DNA of 64,000 nt from Cerioporus squamosus (Eukaryota; Basidiomycota; Agaricomycetes; Polyporales; Polyporaceae): NCBI GenBank assembly GCA_022592435.1, contig JABYQS010000010.1, positions 248,001-312,000 on the forward strand, given 5' to 3'. The translations under genes and the position numbers were made by a program. Positions 10,637-20,971 of the stretch are shown here, piece by piece. The number at the start of each line of letters is the position of its first letter. Position 1 is the stretch's first letter. Under the pieces are notes generated by a model. That model did no database searches. It saw nothing but the letters and a program-made list of their open reading frames with translations, and was not told the DNA's origin.

Positions 10637-12071
10637 TGTGATCCGTCAGTCGCAAAGCGGGAGATCAAGTGATCGAGTGCGGTACGTACACAGTCTGAGG
10701 ACGGGCCAGACAGGTCGCACAACAAGGGCAGGTGGACGAAAATGTGCTGGGTATGGTCAGCGTTCTCGACACCGCATGCCCGAGTTATAAAGAGAGCTTG
10801 GGTACCGTTCCAGAGGAATGGACTAGTTTTCCACCCGTGGCTTTGCCCCGTGGCGCGTGAGCCTTCGGCTCATCGTTACGTTGCTTCGCCTGCGGCTCAG
10901 TGTGCAATAAGTATCTATTTCATTGAAGGGAACTTAGTGAATTCGTTGGCAGTAAGCCCCGTAGCTGCCCCCGTGAGCCTTTGAACACTTCAATGATCAT
11001 GATTTCACCTAGACCTTGAATGGTTGAGGCAAGCTGAGTAAGTAGGGGGTCGGTATACTTAATACCACTTGGTGAAGGGCGGTCAATGTGGCAGGACTTG
11101 CAGAGTTGAAGGGCATTAGAACCCGTCAATGATGCGCACTGTGACCGATTAGTTACTGATCAGCCGGGGATAAGTAAGTCTGGGTAAGTAAGTACTTGTG
11201 ATCAACCCATCATAAGTCAGTACATAATAAGGCATGGTTGCTCAAATTTTCTTTGGGCTCCCTATCTTTGATCAGGACTCTGCGTAACACTTACGGCGTT
11301 GACAGCGGGACGCCGAGCGGAACTCGGCGTAAGACAGTCCAACTCGGAGGCCTCGCAAGCTCGGCCCAGCACCCAGAGCGCCTCGCAAGCTCGGCGGCAA
11401 CAGCGCACATGGCTGCCACGTGGGACCCCCCCCGCTGCGCCATTAGTTATAGATGCACGGACCCGCCCATATACTGAGTGCCTTGGAAACCGGCTGTACA
11501 AGATGGAGCCGTCGAGTAACGATATATGTTTCATCCTTCAACGGGATGCTTGGAGTGAGTTTATGGTGCAGAGAACGCACCAGCGGTGGCTTGCCCAGAG
11601 GCAAATGGCACTCGGAGGTACCTGCGATCCTCGTGGGCGTGTGTGTATGTGCTTGGGCAGAAAAGAAAGAGTTGAACCTGTGGAGGATCGCTTCGAGGCC
11701 TCCCGCGATGTTCCAGATATGTTTGCGCTAATACTTAGCAGCGATCTGCAGGAGACACCGGCGCAGTCTAACTCGGCCTCGTGGCCGGCGTCTGAGGATC
11801 AATGCGGCGGCCAAGAAAGGTACGACCACGTGTCTCCGGAGGCTAATTCAGACGCCCAGGACCGGGGGCCGGGCCGACCACTCAATCCGTCGACCGAGCC
11901 GAGCCGACGCACACTCGCGCGCCGGGACCAGTCCACAGCTACACCGCAGCGTCTGCCAGTGCCACCTCGCAATCTGTCTCCCATCCCTCCCTTTCGTTCT
12001 TTCGGGTCTGTGGCCTTTTCACACTTCGCATTACATCCAGCAAGCACTGGTCTGCACTGGGAACACTATAC
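10637..12071. other. Divergent intergenic region with short repeats
   Basis: This is the shared upstream region of the F-box gene and the short-chain dehydrogenase. It contains a perfect hairpin (GAGCC-TTC-GGCTC, 10859-10871), a 7-bp inverted repeat (CGCCGAG/CTCGGCG, 11311-11329) and a 16-bp direct repeat. Frames covering 11299-12096 lack protein-like composition and start from non-ATG codons. No gene is supported. Confidence 0.5.
11350..11395. repeat. 16-bp direct repeat, two copies 30 bp apart
   Basis: GCCTCGCAAGCTCGGC occurs exactly at 11350-11365 and 11380-11395. It sits about 700 bp upstream of the dehydrogenase start, just after an inverted repeat at 11311-11329 built on the same CTCGGC core. 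Confidence 0.7.
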
Positions 12072-13694
12072 ATGGCGGAAACTACGACAACCGTGAACTC
12101 GGCCCCCCTCTCGCTCGCCGATCTCTGGGACCCTCTGTACGACTCGTTTGATGTGGATCTTGTCGTGAAAGTGCTCGCGCATACGGCCTTCAGTGCGTGG
12201 TTTGTCGCATGGGTAGTCGCGTGCTTAGCTGACGCTTCATAGGCCCATTCTTTACCTTCTTCATCCCCCTCTTCTACTACTTCCAAGGTGCTCGCTGGCC
12301 CGAGCCGACCCTTGTCCTCACCGCGTTCCTCAACGTGGCGGTTTCCATTTTCTGTAGGTGTATCCTCGACTTCCTGCACTGCCACTATTCAGTCTCAAAA
12401 TGTTCCTCAGGGTTCGCCAGATGGTGTTCTCGCTTGTATCGCAACCAGGGAAACCTTCTCTTCGGTCCTCCTCGCCTTGACTGGGGTGATCAGCTCGTCG
12501 TCGTCACCGGAGGTACGTTCGCGACGTCTCACAGCTCCACACAGACTTATGGCCGTCCTTAGGCTCGTCCGGTATCGGAGAGCTCGTCGCCAACACCCTC
12601 GCTGTGCGCAACGTCACTGTTGTCGTGTTGGACGTGAAGCCTATCGTCACCGAAAATTGTAAGTTCATGTTGTCGGATCAGCGCTACCGGTACCTTACCT
12701 CTCGACCCAGACAACATCACCTACTACGAATGCGATGTCTCCAAGTGGGAAGACGTCGAGCGCGTCTCGAAACAGATTGTTGAAGAGCTCGGACACCCCA
12801 CAATGCTCATCAACAATGCCGGCGTCGTGCAGGGTAAGGCAATCCTTGACCTGAGCCCTGAAGATGTCCAGCAGTACGTAGTTTATGTCTACGACTTCGA
12901 ACGCTTCTCTTGACTATATTTAAAAGGACGTTCGCGGTCAACACCCTCGCACATTTCTGGACCCTGAAGGCGTTCCTTCCTGAGATGATCAAGCAGAAGA
13001 CTGGACACATTGTAAGGCGCTACATGCTACCATGACTGTCCATACTTACGATGTCACCAGATCAACGTCTCCTCGGTGTCCGGTATGGTGGGGATGGCGC
13101 GACTGAGTAAGCCCTTCCTTACGCGCAAGGGTCGATTTGTACTGACACCATAACCTTCAGCTGACTATGGTGCTTCCAAGGCTGCGCTAATAAACCTACA
13201 CGAGTCGCTTCGGTATGAGCTCGACCACATTTACGACGCTCCCAGCGTCCGCACAACCCTCGTCATCGCCGGCCACATCATGACGCCGCTCTTCGCGACC
13301 GTTCGCCACCCGCTTCGTTCTTCTACAAGTTCTTCTTCCCCAGCCTGATGCCGGTCGACGTCGCGAAAGCAATCATCGCTGCGCTCGACGAGCAGCACTC
13401 GCGAGTGCTTTACATGCCATTCTACGCTCACTTCGTCCCGCTGCTGCACATGTTCCCCAGCTACCTCCGCGATCTCGCGCAATGGGTACGTTCCTTCGCT
13501 AGCACAAGTATGCGTCCGCTGATTGATCCGGATTGTAGGTGACAGGCTGCGATTACGCCATGAAGGATTTTGTGAAGCTCTCCGGGAGGAGGCCTGAGGA
13601 GGGCCCTGCTCCGCTGGGCTTGAGAAGCGTGCCAAAAACTTCTGAGCATATGCGCAACGAAGCCGGATTGGGGTGTAATTGGATACTGATGTGA
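12072..13694 (+). CDS. Short-chain dehydrogenase/reductase (17beta-HSD11/RDH10-like)
   Basis: Multi-exon gene, ATG at 12072. The first two exons encode a hydrophobic N-terminus (FFTFFIPLFYYFQ, VLTAFLNVAVSIF), expected of a membrane- or lipid-droplet-anchored SDR. Then come the NAD(P) site (VVVTGG, SSGIGE across an intron), the dinucleotide-specificity region (VVVLDVKP), the NNAG motif, the catalytic Ser strand (INVSSVSG) and the YGASK catalytic pair, followed by SLRYEL. These are the classical SDR hallmarks; relatives oxidise retinol, steroids or acyl substrates. Two places need a one-base correction. At about 13301-13311 the frame must shift to reach FFYKFFFPSLMPVDVAKAI, and near 13612-13622 a shift would give an EKRAKNF-type C-terminus with a stop at 13645. 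As given, the last frame ends at 13694. The gene may be intact with assembly errors, or a recent pseudogene. Confidence 0.75.
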
Positions 13695-13977
13695 AGCGTT
13701 GGTAATGTATTCTTGTAATTTATCGAGGTCTCCTATGATACGAGACCTCCCCGACACTCTTTTCTCACCAAGCTTAGCGTGAAACAAGGTGCATGAAGTC
13801 ATGGTCCAAGCCAGTTGCGCCGTTGGTGGATTTGTCTCGATTCGGCTTGTGGATGACAGGTACCCGTCACACCTCGATGTCCTTCACACGAACCAGTATT
13901 GCGCCTCTCCGCGCGGTCTCCGCAACTTGCCTCCCTCCTCCCATCTTCCCCGCCAGCGATACACCCTCCTCCCCGCC

Positions 13978-16783
13978 ATGCTCAACAGAGTGCTCTCTCG
14001 ACCGTTCTTCCTCAAACGGAGTTCACCGTCCGATCCGCCTGGCAAGCATTCCAAGGGCGACGGCGAGGCAAGTTCAGAGGACCGCCATACGTCTACAGTT
14101 ACCCCAGCCAGCGTGAGCAATACGGATGTTGGGAACCTGGTGACGCGTGCGGCACGTCGGGTCAGTATGAACTTCGGCGTTCGCGGTCCACGTCCGCCCT
14201 CACCTCGCGCTCAGGAAGAGACACAACGCGACTCAGACTCCAACGTGCGTGTCGCAGCCTTCCTTATGGCTCCCTCCATCCCACTCATTGTGGCGTGCAG
14301 CTCCCCCCGCGTGCGAGCACGAGCGAGAATCGACTCGTCATGTTTCAACCATACCATGATCCCTCTAAGCGCGCGCATATAGTCCTCGAAGGGCTCGGTC
14401 AGCCGGCTGCCGAGACCCTCATAGCTAGTCCCAAGCAAGATACAAGTGACTCCTTTGTTCTGCTCGACACGTCGGATACTGCCATTAAGCCAGAAGACGA
14501 GGACGTGAACGAGGAGTTCTTGACACCGGTGTTGGATGTCGGGGACGATGCACTGTCTGCTTCCGAATCCTCTGTTTGTACCTCTCCTCGACGTGATATA
14601 AAGGAGGCTGACTGCTGCAATAGGTGACCGACTACGGAGTTCCGTTCCTGCCTCCGGCCGTGTCTTCGGCAGCTGCGTCGCCATCTCATTCGCAGGAGTC
14701 TCTGGCGTTCACCATCCAGCCCACGTCACCGGCGACGCTATCAGACATTTCGGAAGCGGAGGAACCGGACGTGTGCGATGTCTTTATTCCCAAAGGAGCA
14801 CCACCAGATTCGGTCCAAATGCCTGCGCTGTCAACGGAAGGCCCCAAGCGAGACCTGTCGTTCGCATCGTTTGGCTCTTCCTATCCGAGCAACACACCCT
14901 ACCGCGATGCCGCCACCTCTTCGGACGCAGCTCCTTCTGATTGCGTATGCGGCGGCCAACCTATTGCCAAAGATGTCGATGATATCCCAGGTTCCACGCC
15001 CGCACCTGAGCCTCAGGTGCTCACTACTGTGTCTGGTCCCCCGCTTCCAGCAATACCTTCGCGATCGCTCCTTGTAGATGCACAAGTCCAGACTTCGGAC
15101 GATGTGGTCCTTACTGCGCCTAACGTGGTTCTCAATGCCGAACCCTTGTCTTCTCTGGTTCAAATCGTACCTCTTGCTGGTGACAACCCTTGCGCCGACA
15201 GCCTCGAAAGCCACGGAGCCATACGAGTCTCGGATACCCTTCAGGCGACGCCTCCTTTCACGCCAACGCCAGTCTCATCTCCCGCAGCAAGGTCGCCGGA
15301 ACCTTCGGTGTCACCTACGCCTGGCCTGAAGTCAGTCGAGTCTCGTTCTCTTGGACCCGATTCTGCTTCAACTTGTTCCGAGTCTACACCAATGTCGGTC
15401 ACTGTCAATACCCCTTCTCGGGAGGAAGACACGGATCCTAGCTGTGTATCGCCCGTTCTAGTCCCCCCTGCACGCCCAGATGGACTGGTCTATCGCACAC
15501 TGCCCACCAACCAAACTGGGTCTTGGCTCGGGAGGAAGACAACAACTCCAGCTCTACAATAGCGGCCGTGGTTCCCCCCAGGCGCACTGGTCCACCGCAT
15601 ACTGCCGATCGACCAAACTGGGCCTTGGCCCCAGACGAGCCAGCGAAAGCAAAGCCTATGCGCGCTCGTCAATCTCGTGGTCGTGGTCGTGGCCGTGGTC
15701 GCGGCAGGGGTAGTGGCAGCAACGCCATACCTTTGGGCATACGCAACAGAGAGCAGAGTGGGGCTCTTCATCAGGAGCATACGTCTCGTGCTTCGCATTC
15801 TCCGGCATCTGCTGCTCATAATGTGACAGAGAAGTTCGAGGCAACACAGCGGCCCCTTGTCCAACAGCCTCCTGCTGGTGCGCTGCGGGAGGGTCCAGTG
15901 CAATGGCTCGAACGCATTGACTCCTGGCTGGACGAGTCGGCTCAGACATCATCATCCACATACCAGCCCAACGCTACCAGTCGGTGCCCCACAGCGTCCC
16001 CTGCTGCATCAATCTTCCGTGCGGCTTCTCTCACGCCAAACGGTCATCAAAGGACTTGTTCCGAGACATCAGCGGGCAAGGCGAAACGGGACGCACCTGC
16101 GGGGCAGCCCGGGTCCAGCCACCTCATGCAACATCCGCCTACGTATAGCGCTGCCACTCAAGCTTCTCCTGGTTCCAATACGGAGGTCGAACGACTTCGC
16201 GACATGCTCCGCGACTCTGGTATGCAGGATGCTGCGAGCAATTCTTCGGGTACGTTGTTTCGCAATGTTTACGCGACAGACGGCTGAGGAGTATACAGGA
16301 ACCACAGGAGGACCTGCGCCCCAGCCTTCGAGGAATCTAGACACGCGGACCAGGCAGTATCAACCCGAGCTCAGGGGGCGGGACGCCGTCCGAGTCGTCT
16401 ACTGCGCACCTCCTGGCGGTAATTGTCGCGTACGGCAATACGTGAATGTTGCGCCCATCCGGACCTTCTCCGAGAACATTCGCCAGCCTCAGCCTCGCCA
16501 TCCTGCCCCTACTCCACCGACTACTGAGCAGTCAACGCCGACCTCTCTTTCGACGGCGTCCGCCGCACGGCACCGTGTCGATGATTCGCTCATGAACACG
16601 CCGAGTCGCGGATGGGACCATTCCCAATCCAGCCCTTCGCACTCGCTCCGTGAACAGAACAGTGTACAATCCTTCGCCGGTGTTAGGGCTGACGGACACG
16701 CCTTGCCACCCCGGCCACAGTCCTTTATTATCCCCACGACCGCACGCACTCGGAAGCTCACCGCAGAGCCTATGAGGCTCTAG
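13978..16783 (+). CDS. Ser/Pro-rich disordered protein with RGRG box
   Basis: The start is the ATG at 13978 (MLNRVLSRPFF). Exons join via introns at about 14243-14298 (GTGCGT...GCAG), about 14577-14623 (GTTTGT...ATAG), a possible 47-nt intron near 15488-15534, and a final GTACGT intron before 16311. The product is mostly low-complexity: Ser/Pro/Thr-rich with PPFTPTPVSSP-type stretches, possible phosphorylation sites, an Arg-Gly box near 15665-15715 (QSRGRGRGRGRGRGSGS) and a short helix (TEVERLRDMLRDSG). RG boxes often bind RNA or are arginine-methylated. No folded domain or family is recognised. The splice near 15490 is ambiguous because of a local sequence duplication. Confidence 0.55.
15665..15715 (+). 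repeat. GGTCGT/GGCCGT microsatellite coding Arg-Gly repeats
   Basis: Alternating CGT/CGC and GGT/GGC codons encode about five RG dipeptides followed by GSGS. Synonymous variation between units suggests the peptide is maintained. It lies inside the Ser/Pro-rich gene and fixes the reading frame of that exon. Confidence 0.6.
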
Positions 16784-17046
16784 ACCACAGGACATCATGG
16801 ACCTAGGGAAAGCCCGCATGTTTCCACGCCCTTCGTCGTCTACATTCTTCGCCTCCTTATCATGACCATGTTCTTCGTATTGTGACATAGCCCTGTATCC
16901 GTGACGAGATCCTGTTGAGCATGATGTCTCGAAATTTTCCTCCTAGCAAACGAACAACCTAGCCTATCCGTGTATCATACATATATTCCGCCTCCACACT
17001 ACTCGTACACTAATATCCACAGTCCCTACCAGTACATACATAACCA
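16784..17046. other. Convergent 3' intergenic region
   Basis: Short AT-richer spacer between two convergent stop codons, with runs such as CATACATATATTCC and repeated TACATA. It presumably holds both 3' UTRs and polyadenylation signals. Nothing else was seen. Confidence 0.5.
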
Positions 17047-20000
17047 TCAAACCTTGAGCGCGTCAACCAAGTTCTCAACGAGATTTTGCAGCCTCTTCGT
17101 CTCGTACTCGGCGAGCGTCGCGTTCTTCTCGATGGTGAAAGCTTCGGTCAACGCCGGGAAAGTCGTAGCTCCATATCCTGACGTCCTCAATTGTTAGGCG
17201 GTTAAGCATGTGAAGGAGAGGTGTACTCACCAAGCCACTTGCCCGGAGCAACGTCCAGGTTCCTATACCACTCGCGGTCTTTGATGCCCTCCTCGTGAAT
17301 GAAGCCGCGCTCGAAGGCCTTCAGCTTCTGGTTGACGTCGCGGACTCGCTTCACGGCCTTCTTGAACTTCTTGGAAGGGAAGCGACGCTTGTCCAGGGCC
17401 TCGGTCTCCTCGCCGCGCTGACTCGGACGCTGCTCACGCGCCTTTGCGCCTGCGTGCCCAATGCGAGGCGTAACCGGGAGCATACCGCTGTTCGCCTTCT
17501 TCCTCCCACGCGAGCACTCGAACGGCTTGTCCGCGCCTCCGAAACCAACAAACATTGGCGCAGAGAGCGACGGCGCGTCGTGCGAGGGACAATCTTTGCC
17601 AAATAGCTTCCGGAGCTTGCACAGCGCACGGTGGATCTTGCGCCGGATGAAGTGGCGGCGAGCGAACCTATGCAGGAGCTTCCTCAGTTTCTTCTCTGCT
17701 GCGTCCTTCTCGATGTCGAGCTTGAGTGAGGTCTTCTGGAGCGACTGGATCGCGTTGCGCAGACCGGTGAAGTCGACGTCGAGCGAGGTCGTGGAGGCGA
17801 TCGATTCGACCCTGTACGGAGGGAAATGGTTGTGGGTCAGGAGTGGATCAGCCTAAGCACGACTGCGATGGATTACTCACTTGTCCAGGTACTTCTCAAG
17901 CTCGAAGGCGTGGTGGGTAGTATTGATTGGGAGGACGATCGAGTCGGTCAGGCGTAGCGTCTGTAGACCGAGGTGTTTGGCGATCGCGACCTGCGGGACT
18001 GTGAGCTCTTGCTATGCAATCCAGGACGTCGTGTTACTTACATGGCGATGGAAGCCCGGATCACCGTATAGTTCTTGCCACCTCTGCGAATCGAAGACAG
18101 AGTGGTAGTGATACACAGGGTCCTGCAGAGTGCTTCCGAATCCACCGTTCGCCGAAGCAACCTAGGCAAACGCAGTCAAACGAGTCTTAGTACAGATTAT
18201 ATGATAACAGCAACTTGAGCCTCACTCACCCCGGTTCGCTGCACGAAGACAGTGAAGTCGCTACCGGAGCCGAGGACACCTACTCCGGTACCTTCAGCGG
18301 CGGCCTGCATCTCGGTCTCTTCGTACACAGCTAGCGCTTCCGCGTCGATGTGCGCGCCAGTCAGGACACCGTTGTCTTTCGTTGCGTCCCAGAGCGTCTT
18401 GCCGGCCTTCGTCGGATGAGGGACGTCCTCCGCAGCAGCACGCACAAAGTGGGCCAGTGATGGCGTAGCAGACGCGCGGAAGCGCGAGCCAGATACCGAT
18501 GAGTCTGCATCGCGTTGATAGCACAGTCAGCATTCGCGTTCGACAAGTTTGCGGCTGATTTGGTAACTGTATGCGTACCCAGGTTCAGGTAGGCGACGAC
18601 GTGGTCGTCGATCCAGTCAGCAAAGTCTTCGCCCCACTCCGTACTGCCGATGAGACCGTACTCCTCAGCGTCCCAGCTTGCGATGACGAGGGTGCGCAGC
18701 GGGGTCCACCCGTGTCGCAGAAGGAGTCCAAGACCGCGAATGACCTCGTGTACAGACACGGTTCCCGACGACGGGTCAGTTGCGCCCATGACCCAGGCTG
18801 TAAGAGCGCCGTTAGTTGTGATACCAGTGGTACGTCAATGACGCCGGGGCGTACCATCGCGGTGATTTCCTACTACAACGATCTCGTCCTTGATGTGACC
18901 GGGGATGACACCCATGACGTTCCAGATGGGGATGACCTTGTCGTCGACTGGCGGTATCGGCTTAACACTCGCTTACTGAGATGAGATATATTGTACGCGT
19001 ACCATTGTTCACGACCGAGACAGTGCGGTTCTTGCCATCTTCTTTGATCTCCTCCAAGAGGACACGAGCATTAGCCCAGGAAATAGGAAGGGAAGGGATA
19101 GAGGGAATGTTGGTTCCGTTGGTACGAGTGCTGTTCTCGTACGAAGGATAACCAGGGGTTGTAGGGTCGCTGGAATAGTGTAAAATCAGTGGGGGCCAAT
19201 GATAAGTCTACATAGAAACTTACCCGGGGTAGATAGACAGGAACTGGGTGCTGCCCCTCTGGACCGAATTGGGATTACGAGCAGGCCCATACGGATACCT
19301 GGGAGACTTGCATGAGTGACAGTCCTCGCGGCGTAGAAGCCAAGGACTCACGGAGCGTAACCATTCTCAACAGTGACCGTGCCATCATCGCGCGGGTCGG
19401 AGTAGATCAAACAAGCAGCAGCGCCGCGCTCCTGCGCGCCCTTGACCTTGAGACCGCGGAAGATACCACCATAACGCGTGAGTACGATGGAACCGTTCAA
19501 GTCCACGCCTGTTCGTCCATGAGGAAAACCGACCAAACTGACACCTTGAGCATTAGCTCACCCTGCTCAACGAGCGCATCGTAGTCTTCCTTGCGTCCAT
19601 AGTTGGCGTACACAAGCTTACCCTTGGCGCTTCCCCCACGACTGAGGCCATGCCAAGTCGTGACTGCGTCATAGTACTTGCCCGCCTCGGGATCCGTATT
19701 GTCCGCAACCTCTTCCAACTCAGCAGTCCAGACGGCGTTCCCGTCCTCGTCCAAGATCTCTATGCTGTGGTCCAGAGGGGTGTTCATGACAGGGTAGTAG
19801 GTGTCGATCCATGCCGTGGGTCCCTTGAGCGAGGTGATATTCAGGGTAGCGTTCCGCGACTCGGGGGTACCGGCGGAGAACAGGGGGAGCGTCGACGGAG
19901 CCTTGATGCCCAGCTCGGTCTGCAGGAGCTTCAGAAAGTCCTTCGCAGTGTCAAAGTCCCCAGATGTGCCGGCCATGTGCGGCTTGGTGGCGTACTGCCG

Positions 20001-20404
20001 CGAGGCCTTGATCGCACTCTCCGCGTTCGGTACCATCCTGCGAAGGGTATGCGCGCGCACGACAATGCATCATTAGCCATACGGCCGACTCAACGCGAGA
20101 GAGAGTACGCACAGGAACACCTTCTCGGCCTTCTTCCCATAGAGCACCTTGCGCGGGGACCACGCCCAAGAGTCTGAGAACACACGCGAGATCCAACGGC
20201 CTTCATGCACCTCCAGCTCCTTCTCCACCTTCCCAGGGTATAACGATGCGTGAAGATGAGCAGGTACCCCAGTACCGCGAGCTTGACGAGGGTCTCGATG
20301 TTCCGCAGCCTCCAAGGTCTGCGCTGGGTACGGGGCGCCGTAGTCGCGGGGACCGGGATCTCGTTGGCGGCCTCCTTGGCGAGAAACGCCTGCTTTTCGT
20401 CCAT
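17047..20404 (-). CDS. Glutamate carboxypeptidase II-like M28 metallopeptidase
   Basis: A large minus-strand gene with more than ten introns starts with ATG at 20404 and stops at 17047-17049. It encodes a type II membrane protein: a short cytosolic tail, one span near residues 35-57 (ETLVKLAVLGYLLIF), a PA-like insert (NGSIVLTRYGGIFRGLKVKG, then AACLIYSDPRDDG) and the M28 catalytic domain. All expected zinc ligands and the catalytic glutamate are visible: His and Asp in VVVGNHRDAWVMGATDPSSG, the EE pair in WDAEEYGLIGSTEW, Asp after YLNL (codon split by an intron), and His in DPVYHYHSVFD. The C-terminal dimerisation domain is present, and the protein ends in VENLVDALKV. By family knowledge it is a vacuolar or surface exopeptidase related to PSMA and yeast Vps70/Tre proteins; its substrate is unknown. 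An extra basic segment (17250-17600) in the C-terminal domain is longer than usual. Confidence 0.88.
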
Positions 20405-20971
20405 GGTGGTGATGGTGGTCGCTCAGAGAGATGCAAGGAACATGAAGGGAAGCTTATGTAGGTCGAAGACTGTCCCACTCCAAGTTTGTAATCCATGAGA
20501 AGCACACAAGCGTGTACCGAGTTCGTGCGAAACGCTGAGTTCCTCTGAGCTCGAGGCCGTAGGGTTATGCCTGGTTATGCTCTCATCACACTTCGCCATG
20601 AATCGCCAGCAACTCCAAGTCGTATGCCGCCCGAGTGTATGCGCCTCTGGATTAGAGCCTTGCGAAGCGGTCGGACAGGAGCAAGACGTAAGTCGAACTC
20701 CGAACGTCGGAGAGGCCATCGGGCCTCCTACAGGAGGCCTAGAAGCTCCTTAACCTCACCGAGTCGGGAATTCTTGTCCTCCTCTTCGCTCAAGTTCACC
20801 GTCCAAGGCCAGGAGAGGTCGACCAAACTCGGCCGACATAGGTGGGCTGCATGTTCACTTTCTCGTGTCTACATCCATGTCTAAATCTGTCGCACAGACT
20901 CTATTGCCATATTTTTCTGGCACCCTGCACAGGACCAGTACTGACAGGACGGCCATCTGCAAAAGTCGAGG
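20405..20971. other. Intergenic region with nested inverted repeats
   Basis: This separates the M28 peptidase start from the FunK1 start. At 20712-20739 the arms GAGGCC, GGCCTCCT and AGGAGGCC alternate so that two mutually exclusive hairpins can form. No gene is supported. Confidence 0.45.
20712..20739. repeat. Nested inverted repeat
   Basis: GAGGCC at 20712-20717 pairs with GGCCTC at 20722-20727. The same middle arm, extended to GGCCTCCT (20722-20729), pairs perfectly with AGGAGGCC at 20732-20739. It lies about 235 bp upstream of the FunK1 ATG. Its function is unknown. Confidence 0.6.

Noticed and set aside
11299..12096. 265-residue frame upstream of the dehydrogenase
   Set aside because: It opens at a non-ATG codon, is Arg/Pro/Ser-rich without motifs and overlaps the start of the dehydrogenase in another frame.
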